Under the pieces are notes generated by a model. That model was given only the letters and a program-made list of their open reading frames with translations, did no database searches and was not told the origin of the DNA. 64,000 bases of DNA from Devosia yakushimensis. Its GTDB lineage: Bacteria; Pseudomonadota; Alphaproteobacteria; Rhizobiales; Devosiaceae. Numbering within the stretch: the first letter of the stretch is position 1; every line of letters begins with the position of its first letter. Positions 51,655 through 60,013 of the stretch are shown piece by piece. Location of the stretch: NCBI RefSeq assembly GCF_030159855.1, contig NZ_BSNG01000001.1, positions 1,798,001 through 1,862,000 on the forward strand. The letters run 5' to 3'. Both the position numbers and the translations under genes were made by a program.

Positions 51655-53405
51655 CTAGAGGACCTTGGCGAGGAACTCCCGCGTGCGGGCATGCGTCGCC
51701 TCGGTGAAGAGGCGGGCCGGTGGCCCGACCTCGACGACCTTGCCGCCTTCCATGAACACAACCTTGTCGGCCACTTCGCGCGCAAAGCCGATTTCATGCG
51801 TCACGATGACAAGGGTCGTGCCCGACGTCGCCAGTTCCTTGATCACGTCGAGCACTTCGCCGACCAGCTCCGGATCAAGCGCCGATGTGGGCTCATCAAA
51901 CAGCAGGACCTTGGGCTTGAGGGCCAATGCCCTGGCAATGGCCACGCGCTGCTGCTGGCCACCCGACAGATGGCGGGGATAGGCACCGGCCTTATCCGAA
52001 AGACCAACGCGGGCGAGCAAATCCAGCGCCAGCGACACCGCTTCTAGGCGTCCCAGCCCCTGCACGGCCATGGGGGCCTCGATGATATTCTCGACGACGG
52101 TCAGGTGTGGAAACAGGTTGAAATTCTGGAACACCATGCCGACGCTGGCCCTGCGCTGACGAATGGCGCGATCCTTCAGCTCATAGAGCAGGTTGCCGCG
52201 GCGCTCATAGCCGATCAGCTCGCCATCGATGGCGACATATCCCTCGTCGGCGCGCTCCAGATGATTGATGGTACGCAGCAATGTCGACTTGCCGGCGCCG
52301 GATGGGCCGATAATGGCGGTGACTTCGCCCGGCTCTATCGTCAGGCTCACATTACCGAGCGCGTGGAATGTATCGAAGTGCTTGGACACATGGCGGATTT
52401 CGACGCGGCCGCCCTGACGCACCGCACCGTCCGTATTGGCGATTGCCGGACTTTTCCGGGCGGTAAGAATGGCCCTGGACGTGGCGTCGCCGGTGATGAA
52501 CTTAATCGCCCGGTCCAGCGCCGAAACCTTGCCATCGCGGGTCGCGCCACGGCCGAAATAACGCTCGATACCGACCTGGAAGAGCGACAGCACGCTCATG
52601 ATGATGAGATACCAGACCGTCGCCACCATCAGCAGCGGAATGACTTCCAGGTTCCGCTTGTAGATCACCTGAACTGTGTAAAACAGTTCGGGAAGCGCGA
52701 GCACGTAGACGATCGAGGTCGCCTTGGCCAAGCCGATGATCTCGTTGAAGCCCGATGGGATAATGGCGCGCATCGCCTGCGGCAGGATGATGTGGAGAGA
52801 CTGGCGCCGCCAGGACAGTCCCAGGGCCGCGGCAGCTTCCTGCTGGCCCTGGTCGATGGAGAGAATGCCGCCCCGGATGATCTCGGCGGAAAAAGCCGCC
52901 TGGTTAAGGCTGAGCCCGATGACGGCAACGGCGAAGACGCTGAGTACCGAGGTCATCGAATATTGCAGGAACAGGATATCGGTGAACGGCACGCCGATAT
53001 TCAGCGTCGGGTAAAGGTAGCCCAGATTGTTCAGCACCAGCAGCAGCACGATCAGGGGGATCGAGCGCAGCAGCCAGATATAGGCCCAGGCCAGGCTCGA
53101 CAGCAGCCTGGATTTGGAAACCCGCGCAAAGGCAAGCAACCCGCCGATCAGGAAACCCACGACACTGGCCAGGCCCGTCAGCCAGAGTGTGCGTCCCAGC
53201 CCCACTAGAAGAAGAACTCTACAAAGACACCCCATCCCCAGCGAGGGTTGGTCAATATGGAGTTGAGGGTGATGGCGATCAGTGCCGCTGCCACAATACT
53301 CCCGACCAACCGCCAGGGATGTCGCGCCGGCACGATCTTGTAACCGTCCCCGATGCTTTCGTCCGGCACACCAGTATACCTGGTGTCGATATCGGTGCTG
53401 GCCAC
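51655..53405 (-). pseudogene. Frameshifted fused permease-ATPase of an amino-acid ABC importer
   Basis: The N-terminal 66 residues (GTG 53405; GGAG 7 nt upstream; one membrane helix, then NPRWGWGVFVEFFF) end at a TAG at 53207-53205. The rest of the protein continues at once in another frame with LVGLGRTLWLTGLASVVGF, through the EAA loop AEIIRGGILSIDQGQQEAAAALGL, then an ATPase domain with GPSGAGKST, LSGGQQQRVAIARAL and VLLFDEPTSALDPE. One missing base (or two extra) near TTCTTCTTCTAGTGGGG restores a ~583-residue permease-ATPase fusion. The cause may be a real mutation, a sequencing error or programmed slippage; internal initiation from GTG 53205 could yield a truncated product. Confidence 0.8.
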
Positions 53406-53424
53406 AATGGGACTCCATATTTTG

Positions 53425-53441
53425 TCTACAGAAATAGTAGA
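53425..53441. promoter_or_regulatory. Shared 17-bp motif upstream of the ABC importer operon
   Basis: TCTACAGAAATAGTAGA, an inverted repeat TCTAC-N7-GTAGA, lies 20 nt before the GTG start. It matches the motif at 57684-57700 at 15 of 17 positions in the opposite orientation. Probably the operator of a common regulator of the two operons. Confidence 0.6.
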
Positions 53442-53528
53442 TTTATTACGACGCGCTAAGTCAATGCAGCGACATTCCGTAGATTGACCGCCCGAGAGTT
53501 GATTTGTCTCCCTCCCGGCCGGTTCGCG

Positions 53529-54098
53529 CTAAGCGTGCTTGGCGAGCTGCGCCTGCCGTGCGGCTTTCCAACCGCCCTCGGGCGGCGTCACCAAAGCCGG
53601 CACATATCCCGGAGGCGGACCGGCAAGGAACTTTTCGAACGGAAGAGCGCCGTAGATTTCCGGGTCGGCGGAAACATCGAACAGCGCGGCATAGCCACTG
53701 GAGAGATAGAGATCGCGTGCCTCGGGCTGGCGGAAACCTGTCGTAAGATAGATACGGCTATAACCCTGCCGCCCCGCCTGCTCCTCCAGCTCCACCAGAA
53801 TACGGCGCGCCAGGCCCTGCCGGCGGTGATTGACGTCGGTCCAGATCCGCTTCATTTCGGCGGTCGTGTCGTCGTAGCGCATGAAGGCGCCACCGGCGAT
53901 CGGCGTGCCACCCCGCAGCAGCAGCACAAAGGCGCCGTCTGGAGCGGCAAAGCGTTCCGCCGGGTAACGGTTCATTTCCGCCGAGGCCGGCTCGCCGAAA
54001 TATTCGCCATATCGATCGTGATACTCGGCCGTCAGCTGCTCGACCAGCGGGCGGGAGATGTCGGCGGAAGGCGAGGTGTAAAGAAAACTATCGGTCAT
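53529..54098 (-). CDS. GNAT-family N-acetyltransferase
   Basis: 189 residues. The acetyl-CoA site is in IWTDVNHRRQGLARRILVELEEQAGRQG (R/Q-x-x-G-x-A/G motif), followed by IYLTTGFRQPEARDLYLSSGYAAL, the terminal GNAT strands. Start at ATG 54098 with GGAG upstream. In context (monooxygenases, M20 deacylase, amino-acid importer) it matches the acetylation step of the YxeL/YtmI-type routes, where the amino group of an S-modified cysteine is acetylated first. Substrate inferred. Confidence 0.85.
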   Translation of the reverse strand: MTDSFLYTSPSADISRPLVEQLTAEYHDRYGEYFGEPASAEMNRYPAERFAAPDGAFVLLLRGGTPIAGGAFMRYDDTTAEMKRIWTDVNHRRQGLARRILVELEEQAGRQGYSRIYLTTGFRQPEARDLYLSSGYAALFDVSADPEIYGALPFEKFLAGPPPGYVPALVTPPEGGWKAARQAQLAKHA

Positions 54099-54118
54099 CT
54101 CGGACACTCCGGAAAAGC

Positions 54119-55282
54119 TCAGGCTGCCGCATTGGTCGAGAGATAGTCCTCGACCAGCCGCACCCAATATCGGGCGGCATCAGGCAGGATGGCGTCGTTG
54201 AAATCGTAATTGGGATTGTGCAGATCCGCGCTATCGCCATTGCCCAGGAACAAATAGCTGCCGGGGCGCTGTTCCAGCATGAAGGCAAAGTCCTCGCTGG
54301 CAGTGATTGGCTTCAGCGCGGTGTGGATGCGCGCTTCGCCGAAATGCCGTCGCGCCACGTCACGGGCGAAGCCGGTTTCTCCCGCATGGTTGACCAGCAC
54401 GGGATAGCCGCGTGGATAATGGACCTGCGCCTGGGCGCCGAAGCTTGCCGCCTGCGCTTCCGCAAGTGCCGTCAGCCGGTGGCGAATCTGCTCGCGCAGC
54501 TGGGCATTGAAGGTTCGCACGGTGAGCTGCAATTCGACACTGTCGGGAATGACATTGGGGGCATTGCCGCCATGGATCGAGCCCACCGTCACCACCGCCA
54601 TTTCCAGCGGATCGACATTGCGCGACACCAGGGTCTGCAAGGCCATGACCAGGCTGGCGCTGACCACGACCGGATCGACCGTCTGCTGCGGCTTGGCGCC
54701 GTGCCCGCCCTTGCCTTGAATCTTGATGATAACGAGGTCGACCGAGGCCATGGCCGGTCCTTCGATAAAGGCGAATTGCCCGGTCGGCACCCCTGGCCAA
54801 TTATGCAGCCCGAAGACGGCGTCGACCGGAAATCGCTCGAACAGCCCATCCTCGATCATGGCGCGTGCGCCGCTATTATTCTCTTCCGCCGGCTGGAAAA
54901 TGACCTGTAGCGTGCCGGAAAGCTCCTGCGACTCCGCCAATTGCCGCGCCGCCCAAAGCAGGATTGTCGTGTGCCCGTCATGGCCGCAGGCATGCATCTT
55001 GCCCGGATTGCGGCTGGCATAGTCGAGGCCTGTCGTCTCCTCGATCGGCAGGGCATCCATATCGGCGCGGATGCCGATCGACCGTTCGCCAGCGCCTCGG
55101 CGCAGCGTGCCCACCACGCCGGTCTGGCCTATGCCCGTCTCCACCACGTAACCCCATTCGCGCAAATAGCCCGCCACGAGAGCACTGGTTTCGTGCTCCT
55201 CATAGGCCAGTTCCGGCGCGGCATGCAGCCGACGGCGGAGCGCGACGAAGTCTTCGCCCGTAGCCGGCGTCCAGGCGCTCAT
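54119..55282 (-). CDS. M20-family amidohydrolase (N-acyl amino-acid deacylase)
   Basis: 387 residues of the M20D/hippurate-hydrolase group. The metal and catalytic landmarks are IGIRADMDALPIEET, GKMHACGHDGHTTILLWAA, QPAEENNSGARAMIEDG and the C-terminal LHNPNYDFND. The lid domain contains HGGNAPNVIPDSVELQLTVRT. Its ATG overlaps the stop of the 55282 gene by one base (TGATG). Members hydrolyse N-acetyl or N-acyl amino acids and match YxeP/SndA, which release free cysteine after the monooxygenase step. Confidence 0.92.
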   Translation of the reverse strand: MSAWTPATGEDFVALRRRLHAAPELAYEEHETSALVAGYLREWGYVVETGIGQTGVVGTLRRGAGERSIGIRADMDALPIEETTGLDYASRNPGKMHACGHDGHTTILLWAARQLAESQELSGTLQVIFQPAEENNSGARAMIEDGLFERFPVDAVFGLHNWPGVPTGQFAFIEGPAMASVDLVIIKIQGKGGHGAKPQQTVDPVVVSASLVMALQTLVSRNVDPLEMAVVTVGSIHGGNAPNVIPDSVELQLTVRTFNAQLREQIRHRLTALAEAQAASFGAQAQVHYPRGYPVLVNHAGETGFARDVARRHFGEARIHTALKPITASEDFAFMLEQRPGSYLFLGNGDSADLHNPNYDFNDAILPDAARYWVRLVEDYLSTNAAA

Positions 55283-56616
55283 CAGCCGGCAGCCTTCGTA
55301 TCGGCCAGCGCATAGCGACTTTCGCGGAACGGCAGCCCGAGATGATCGCGCAAGGTCGAACCCACCTGCTCGCGCGAATGGCGCCCACGCTGCTCAAGGA
55401 TCGGCAGGACCAGAGTGTCGAAATCTTCAAGCCCCTGGCCCTGCACCGGAAAGCCCAGCACGAAGCCATCGGAGGCGCCACTATCGACCCATTCCTCGAT
55501 GCGGTCGGCGACCTGCTCGGGCGTACCAATAAACTCGCTGCGCGGGGTGGCCGAGTCCAGCGCCACTTCACGCAGGGTCAGCCCCTTCTCCCTGGCGATA
55601 CGCTTGATGCGGTCGGTTCCAGAGCGGAAATTGTTCTGCCCCAGATCACCCAGTTCGGGGAATGGCGCATCCACGTCATACTGGCTGAAATCGTGGTGGT
55701 CGAAGAAGCGGCCGAGATAGGCCAGGGCTTCCCCGATATTCACCAGGTCGCGGATTTCCCCATATTTGCGCTCGGCCTCCGCCTCGGTCGAGCCGATAAT
55801 GGGCCCGATGCCCGGCAAGACCTTGATGGCATCGGCGCCCCGGCCATGCGCCACCGCGCTCTGCTTGAGCTTGCTGGTGAGCTCGCGATTTTCGGCAATC
55901 GAGGCCGAATTGGCAAATACCGCATCAGCATGGCGCCCCGCCAATTCGATCCCGGCATCGGAACCACCGGCCTGGAACAGCACTGTCTGACCCTGCGGCG
56001 AGCGCTGGATGTTGAGTGGCCCCTCGGCGGAATGAAACTTGCCCTTGAAGTTGAGCCGGTGCAGCTTGCTGAAGTCGGCAAACTGGCCCGTGCTGCGATC
56101 TCGCAGGAAGGCGTCGTCGTCCCAGCTGTCCCACAATCCCTTGACGATCTCGATATGCTCGGCGGCAATTTCGTAGCGCAAGGCATGATCGGGGTGGCTG
56201 GCGCGACCGTAATTCTTGGCCGAGCCTTCGAGCGGCGACGTCACCGCATTCCAGCCGGCCCTGCCCTTGCTGAGCAGGTCGATGGACGCAAACTGCCGCG
56301 CCACGGTAAACGGATCGCTATAGGAGGTGGATAGTGTCCCTACCAGGCCGATCTTGCTGGTTACCGCGGTCAGCGCCGACAGCAGCGCGATGGGCTCGAA
56401 ACGGTTGAGGAAGTGCGGGATCGACTGTTCATTGATGTAAAGGCCATCAGCAACGAAGGCGAAGGCGATGCCGGCGGCCTCGGCACGGCGCGCCGTTTCT
56501 AGGATGAAATCGAAATTAACGCTGGCATCGGCCGGCACGCTGGGATGCTTCCAGGCGTTCATATGGCCGCCAGGGCCGTGCAGCATGATGCCGAAGGGAA
56601 TGCGTTTCTGGCTCAT
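55282..56616 (-). CDS. NtaA/SnaA/DszA-family FMN-dependent monooxygenase
   Basis: 444 residues of the luciferase-like TIM-barrel group 2 enzymes that use FMNH2 from a partner reductase. The family block GRAGWNAVTSPLEGSAKNYGRASHPDHALRYEIAAEHIEIVKGLWDSW is typical, preceded by ALLSALTAVTSKIGLVGTLSTSYSDPFTVARQFASID and followed by GQTVLFQAGGSDAGIELAGRHADAVF. Members cleave C-S or C-N bonds (NTA, dibenzothiophene sulfone, S-succinocysteine in the YxeK branch). It lies between the M20 gene (1-nt overlap) and a second flavin oxidoreductase. Substrate inferred from context. Confidence 0.93.
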   Translation of the reverse strand: MSQKRIPFGIMLHGPGGHMNAWKHPSVPADASVNFDFILETARRAEAAGIAFAFVADGLYINEQSIPHFLNRFEPIALLSALTAVTSKIGLVGTLSTSYSDPFTVARQFASIDLLSKGRAGWNAVTSPLEGSAKNYGRASHPDHALRYEIAAEHIEIVKGLWDSWDDDAFLRDRSTGQFADFSKLHRLNFKGKFHSAEGPLNIQRSPQGQTVLFQAGGSDAGIELAGRHADAVFANSASIAENRELTSKLKQSAVAHGRGADAIKVLPGIGPIIGSTEAEAERKYGEIRDLVNIGEALAYLGRFFDHHDFSQYDVDAPFPELGDLGQNNFRSGTDRIKRIAREKGLTLREVALDSATPRSEFIGTPEQVADRIEEWVDSGASDGFVLGFPVQGQGLEDFDTLVLPILEQRGRHSREQVGSTLRDHLGLPFRESRYALADTKAAG

Positions 56617-56631
56617 TTGGAGACCTCGTCT

Positions 56632-57640
56632 CTATGCTGAAAGGGCGGTGGGGCGCGCCGGTTGGCGTGCCGCCGCCAGCAGTTCGATCGCTTCTATGCG
56701 ACTGTCGCCGGCATTGGCGAAATCGATGATGAATTCGGCGATGCCGTGCTGGCCGGCCAATGCGTCGAGCGCTGCGACAATGTCCTCGCCATTGCCGGCC
56801 AACACGGTCGAAACGCGGCGCTCGACCGTATAGTCGGTCACCCCGGCCTGGCGCGCATACTCGGCCGCCTGGGCCTCGCTGCCCACGGTCACGCTCTGCG
56901 CGCCGGCAATATGCACGCGGTAGGGCGTAAAGAGATCGGCTGTCGCCTTTGCCTCAGCGGCCGACCGCGCCACCACCGCGGCCAGCGCCACGATTGGCGT
57001 CCGGCCGCTGGCATCACGATAGGTCGAAATGGCTGCCGACAGCGTCGCATCATCGCCATTGAGGTGGCGCGCGAAGACGAAATTCCAGCCCAGTTCGGCC
57101 GCCAGGGCGGCGCTCTCGACGCTGGCGCCGAGCAGATGACGTTCGCCAGCCCCTGTCGGGCGCGGTGTAGCATCGAGCCCTTCCGGGCGGCGGCCGGCGT
57201 CTGTGGTGAGAAAACTGTCTAGCTCGGTCAACTGGGCCCGGAAGTCTGGCTTACGCGCAGGGTCGCGGCCGGCCTGCAGCGCGCGCGTCGATAGCGGCAG
57301 CCCGCCAGGCGCCTTACCGATGCCGATATCGATGCGGCCCGGCGCCAGCGCCTGCAGCAGGTTGAAATTCTCCGCGACCTTATAGGGGCTGTAATGCTGC
57401 AGCATGACCCCGCCCGAGCCGATGCGAATGCTGTCAGTCCGCGCCGCCAGGTGCGCCAGCAGCACCTCGGGAGAAGAGCTGGCAAGCTCGGGCGTATTGT
57501 GGTGTTCGGCGACCCAGAAACGGTGATAGCCCAGCGCCTCGGCCCCGCCGGGCCAGCGACACAGTGCGCTGGAGGGCCTGGCTCGGTGTTTCCTCACGAA
57601 GCACCGGACTCTTGTCCAGCACGCTCAATGCGTAGCTCAT
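56632..57640 (-). pseudogene. Frameshifted LLM-class flavin-dependent oxidoreductase
   Basis: The ATG at 57640 opens MSYALSVLDKSPVLREETPSQALQRTVSLARR and then runs out of frame. The body continues in a second frame with AEALGYHRFWVAEHHNTPELASSSPEVLLAHL, through GSGGVMLQHYSPYKVAENFNLL and GRIDIGIGKAPGG, to the stop at 56632. One surplus base in the four-C run at 57543-57546 (plus strand) accounts for the switch; removing it gives 1008 nt and a normal 335-residue luciferase-like monooxygenase. As written the enzyme cannot be made full length. A sequencing error is possible. Confidence 0.85.
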
Positions 57641-57683
57641 AAAATTCCCTGCCGGATGCGGACTTTGCGACGGGAACTATAAG

Positions 57684-57700
57684 TCTATTAATTCTGTAGA
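57684..57700. promoter_or_regulatory. Shared 17-bp motif upstream of the catabolic operon
   Basis: On the minus strand TCTACAGAATTAATAGA matches the 53425 motif at 15 of 17 positions. It overlaps the inverted repeat TATTAAT-N7-ATTAATA at 57686-57706 and lies 44 nt upstream of the flavin oxidoreductase start. The rest of the gap 57641-57936 (296 bases) shows no gene. Confidence 0.6.
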
Positions 57701-57936
57701 TTAATACCCTACGAAGCCCACGCGCTGATGTTCAGCAAGGTTTTTCTGTTTGTTACAATTCCTCGCAAGGCACAGCTAAAAGCGCTGGGGCGGCAAGACA
57801 TTTTGTTCAAGCGGTTCGCCAGCGAAGAAATGCGCGTTACCATGCCATGGGGGATCGAGGCAGTCGTTGAAGGGCGCTGGCGCGCTATGCCGTTTTGCTC
57901 GACCACCGGATGGATGCGGCGGTCGAGCAGTTTGAA

Positions 57937-59460
57937 TTATGCATGATCGGCCACATGCAGCGTTAATGTTTTGCGTTCCGCTCGGTCGATCATCATGCGT
58001 CTTACGGTGCCGAAAATGGCAAATCCCCAGATGAGGACGGTGGCTGCGCCCAGCACCGCCGCGATCGGGCGGCCGAAGAAGCCGACGAAATTGCCGCTGG
58101 TGATGATCATCGAGGTGGTGAAGTTGGTTTCCACCAATGGCCCCAGCACGATGCCCAGGATGATCGGGGCGATGGCAAAGCGGCGGGACTCCAGCACATA
58201 GGCCACAATACCGAGCACCAGCATGATGCCGACGCCGAACATGGTATTGTTGATCGAGAACGAGCCAACGATGCAGAACAGCAGGATTGCCGCGTTGAGC
58301 AGGGCACGCGGCACCTCGAATATCCAGCGTGCGGTGCGGGCAGCGACATAGCCGAGCGGTAGCATGAGGATGTTGGCGATGACGAAGACCAGCATCACGG
58401 CATAGAAGTTTTCGGGATGCACGGTCAGCAATTGCGGACCGGGGTCGAGCCCCTTCATCACCAGCACGCCGACGGCAATCGCGGTGACGGCGTCGCCGGG
58501 AATGCCGAACACCATGGCCGGAATCCACGATGCACTCAGCGCAGCATTGTTGGTGGCGCCGGCCTCGACCAGGCCCTCGGGATGTCCCTTGCCAAAGAGT
58601 TCGGGGGTTTTGGAGGTGCGCTTGGCCAGGGAATAGGTGACCCAGGCGGCCAAGTCGCCACCAACGCCCGGCAAGGCACCGAGCAGGCTGCCGACAACCG
58701 AGCCGCGGATCTGGTTCTTGCGGTATTTCCACAGAACCTTGAGCGTCCCCTTGAACGGGTTGCGCCCATTGTCCTGCACCACGGCCGGCGCGCCGGTGCG
58801 GCCTGCCCGCATGATCTCGGCCAAAGCAAACATGCCGATCATGGCCGGAATGAAGCTGATGCCGCCGGACAATTCGGTCAGCCCGAAGGTGAAGCGCTGC
58901 GAGCCCATCAGCGGATCAAGGCCCACCTGGGCGATGAACAGGCCGAGCAGCAGCGACAATGCGCCCTTGGCCATGCCGCCCGAGGAGATCAGCGCGGCAC
59001 AGCTGAGGCCGAGCACGGCCAGCCAGAAATATTCAAAGCTGGAAAAGCCCAGCGCGAATTTCGCCAATGCCGGCGCCGTCAGCATCAGAAAGACAAAGCC
59101 GAACAGCCCGCCCAGTACCGAGCCGATCACGCCGATGCCAATGGCCAGTCCCGCCTGCCCTTTCTGGGCCATGCGATAGGAATCCTCGACATAGGCGGCC
59201 GAAGCGGGCGTGCCCGGAATGCGCAGCAGCGTGCCCGGCAGATCGCCCGCGGTAATGGCCATGGCCGTGCAGGAAATAATCGCCGCAATGGCGGGGATCG
59301 GCGCCATATAGAAGGTGACCGGCACCAGCAATGCGGTCGCCATAGTGGCCGTCAGGCCCGGCAAGGCGCCGACAAACAGGCCGAAAATGGCCGAGGCGGT
59401 GATGACAAGCAGGGTCTCGACATTGAAGACGAGGCCAAGCGCCAGAAGAAACGCGTCCAT
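57937..59460 (-). CDS. tctA: Tripartite tricarboxylate transporter, large membrane subunit TctA
   Basis: 507 residues, about 12 membrane helices. The TctA landmarks are GALPGLTATMATALLVPVTF near the N-terminus, AMAITAGDLPGTLLRIPGTPASAAY, LGALPGVGGDLAAWVTYSLAKRTSK and TNNAALSASWIPAMVFGIPGDAVTAI. With TctB and TctC it imports carboxylates driven by ion gradients. It is the last gene of the tctCBA operon, 3 nt after tctB. Confidence 0.95.
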   Translation of the reverse strand: MDAFLLALGLVFNVETLLVITASAIFGLFVGALPGLTATMATALLVPVTFYMAPIPAIAAIISCTAMAITAGDLPGTLLRIPGTPASAAYVEDSYRMAQKGQAGLAIGIGVIGSVLGGLFGFVFLMLTAPALAKFALGFSSFEYFWLAVLGLSCAALISSGGMAKGALSLLLGLFIAQVGLDPLMGSQRFTFGLTELSGGISFIPAMIGMFALAEIMRAGRTGAPAVVQDNGRNPFKGTLKVLWKYRKNQIRGSVVGSLLGALPGVGGDLAAWVTYSLAKRTSKTPELFGKGHPEGLVEAGATNNAALSASWIPAMVFGIPGDAVTAIAVGVLVMKGLDPGPQLLTVHPENFYAVMLVFVIANILMLPLGYVAARTARWIFEVPRALLNAAILLFCIVGSFSINNTMFGVGIMLVLGIVAYVLESRRFAIAPIILGIVLGPLVETNFTTSMIITSGNFVGFFGRPIAAVLGAATVLIWGFAIFGTVRRMMIDRAERKTLTLHVADHA

Positions 59461-59463
59461 GAC

Positions 59464-59961
59464 CTAACCCACCAATCCACGGGGCAGCGGCACCCGAAAG
59501 CCATAGGCGAAAACGGCATAGATCACGCCGGTGGCGATGGGGCTGAAAATCAGGGCAGCCCGCAACTTGCCCCCGCTCAGCAGCACCACCGCGAAGGTGA
59601 ACAGCAGGCCCGTAACGAGAAAGCCGAGCACCGGCATCAGCACAATGCTGGCCAGCGTCGAGCCCAGAATACCCAGAACAAAGGGGCTGAAGAATTTGGG
59701 CGGCGCATAGAGAATTGCCGTTTCCCCCGAGCCTTCCTCCGGCAGCAGGGGAACGTCCTCATCCGGCGCCGTCAACCAGCCCTGCACCGCCAGGACGGCG
59801 CCGAAAAATGCCATGGCGGCGCCGGTCAGGGTCGGGAACAGGCCTGGCCCGACGGGCAGTCCCGGCATGGAGTGAATGGTCAGGGCCTGGCTCAGGATGA
59901 GCAGACCGCCTGCGGCGAAAATCCCGCCCAGGGCTATGTCCTGATAGTTTCTTGTTTTCAA
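59464..59961 (-). CDS. tctB: Tripartite tricarboxylate transporter, small membrane subunit TctB
   Basis: 165 residues and four membrane helices, beginning KTRNYQDIALGGIFAAGGLLILSQALTI and with PGLPVGPGLFPTLTGAAMAFFG, characteristic of TctB. The start is TTG 59961, with GGAGGAGGG just upstream; no ATG is available in the right place (GTG 59976 overlaps the ribosome site). A UUCG-loop hairpin precedes it. Confidence 0.9.
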   Translation of the reverse strand: MKTRNYQDIALGGIFAAGGLLILSQALTIHSMPGLPVGPGLFPTLTGAAMAFFGAVLAVQGWLTAPDEDVPLLPEEGSGETAILYAPPKFFSPFVLGILGSTLASIVLMPVLGFLVTGLLFTFAVVLLSGGKLRAALIFSPIATGVIYAVFAYGFRVPLPRGLVG

Positions 59962-59984
59962 CTGACCCTCCTCCACGAGGTCGT

Positions 59985-60004
59985 CCCGGCCGCGAACGGC
60001 CGGG
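59985..60004 (-). promoter_or_regulatory. UUCG-loop hairpin between tctC and tctB
   Basis: CCCGGCCG-TTCG-CGGCCGGG on the minus strand is a perfect 8-bp GC stem with the exceptionally stable UUCG tetraloop, 9 nt after the tctC stop. Likely stabilises the tctC message or limits tctBA expression. Confidence 0.65.
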
Positions 60005-60013
60005 AGCAATTCA

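Noticed and set aside
57776..58732. A 318-codon frame overlapping the end of tctA
   Set aside because: Same strand but wrong frame relative to a clear TctA protein, with no ribosome site.
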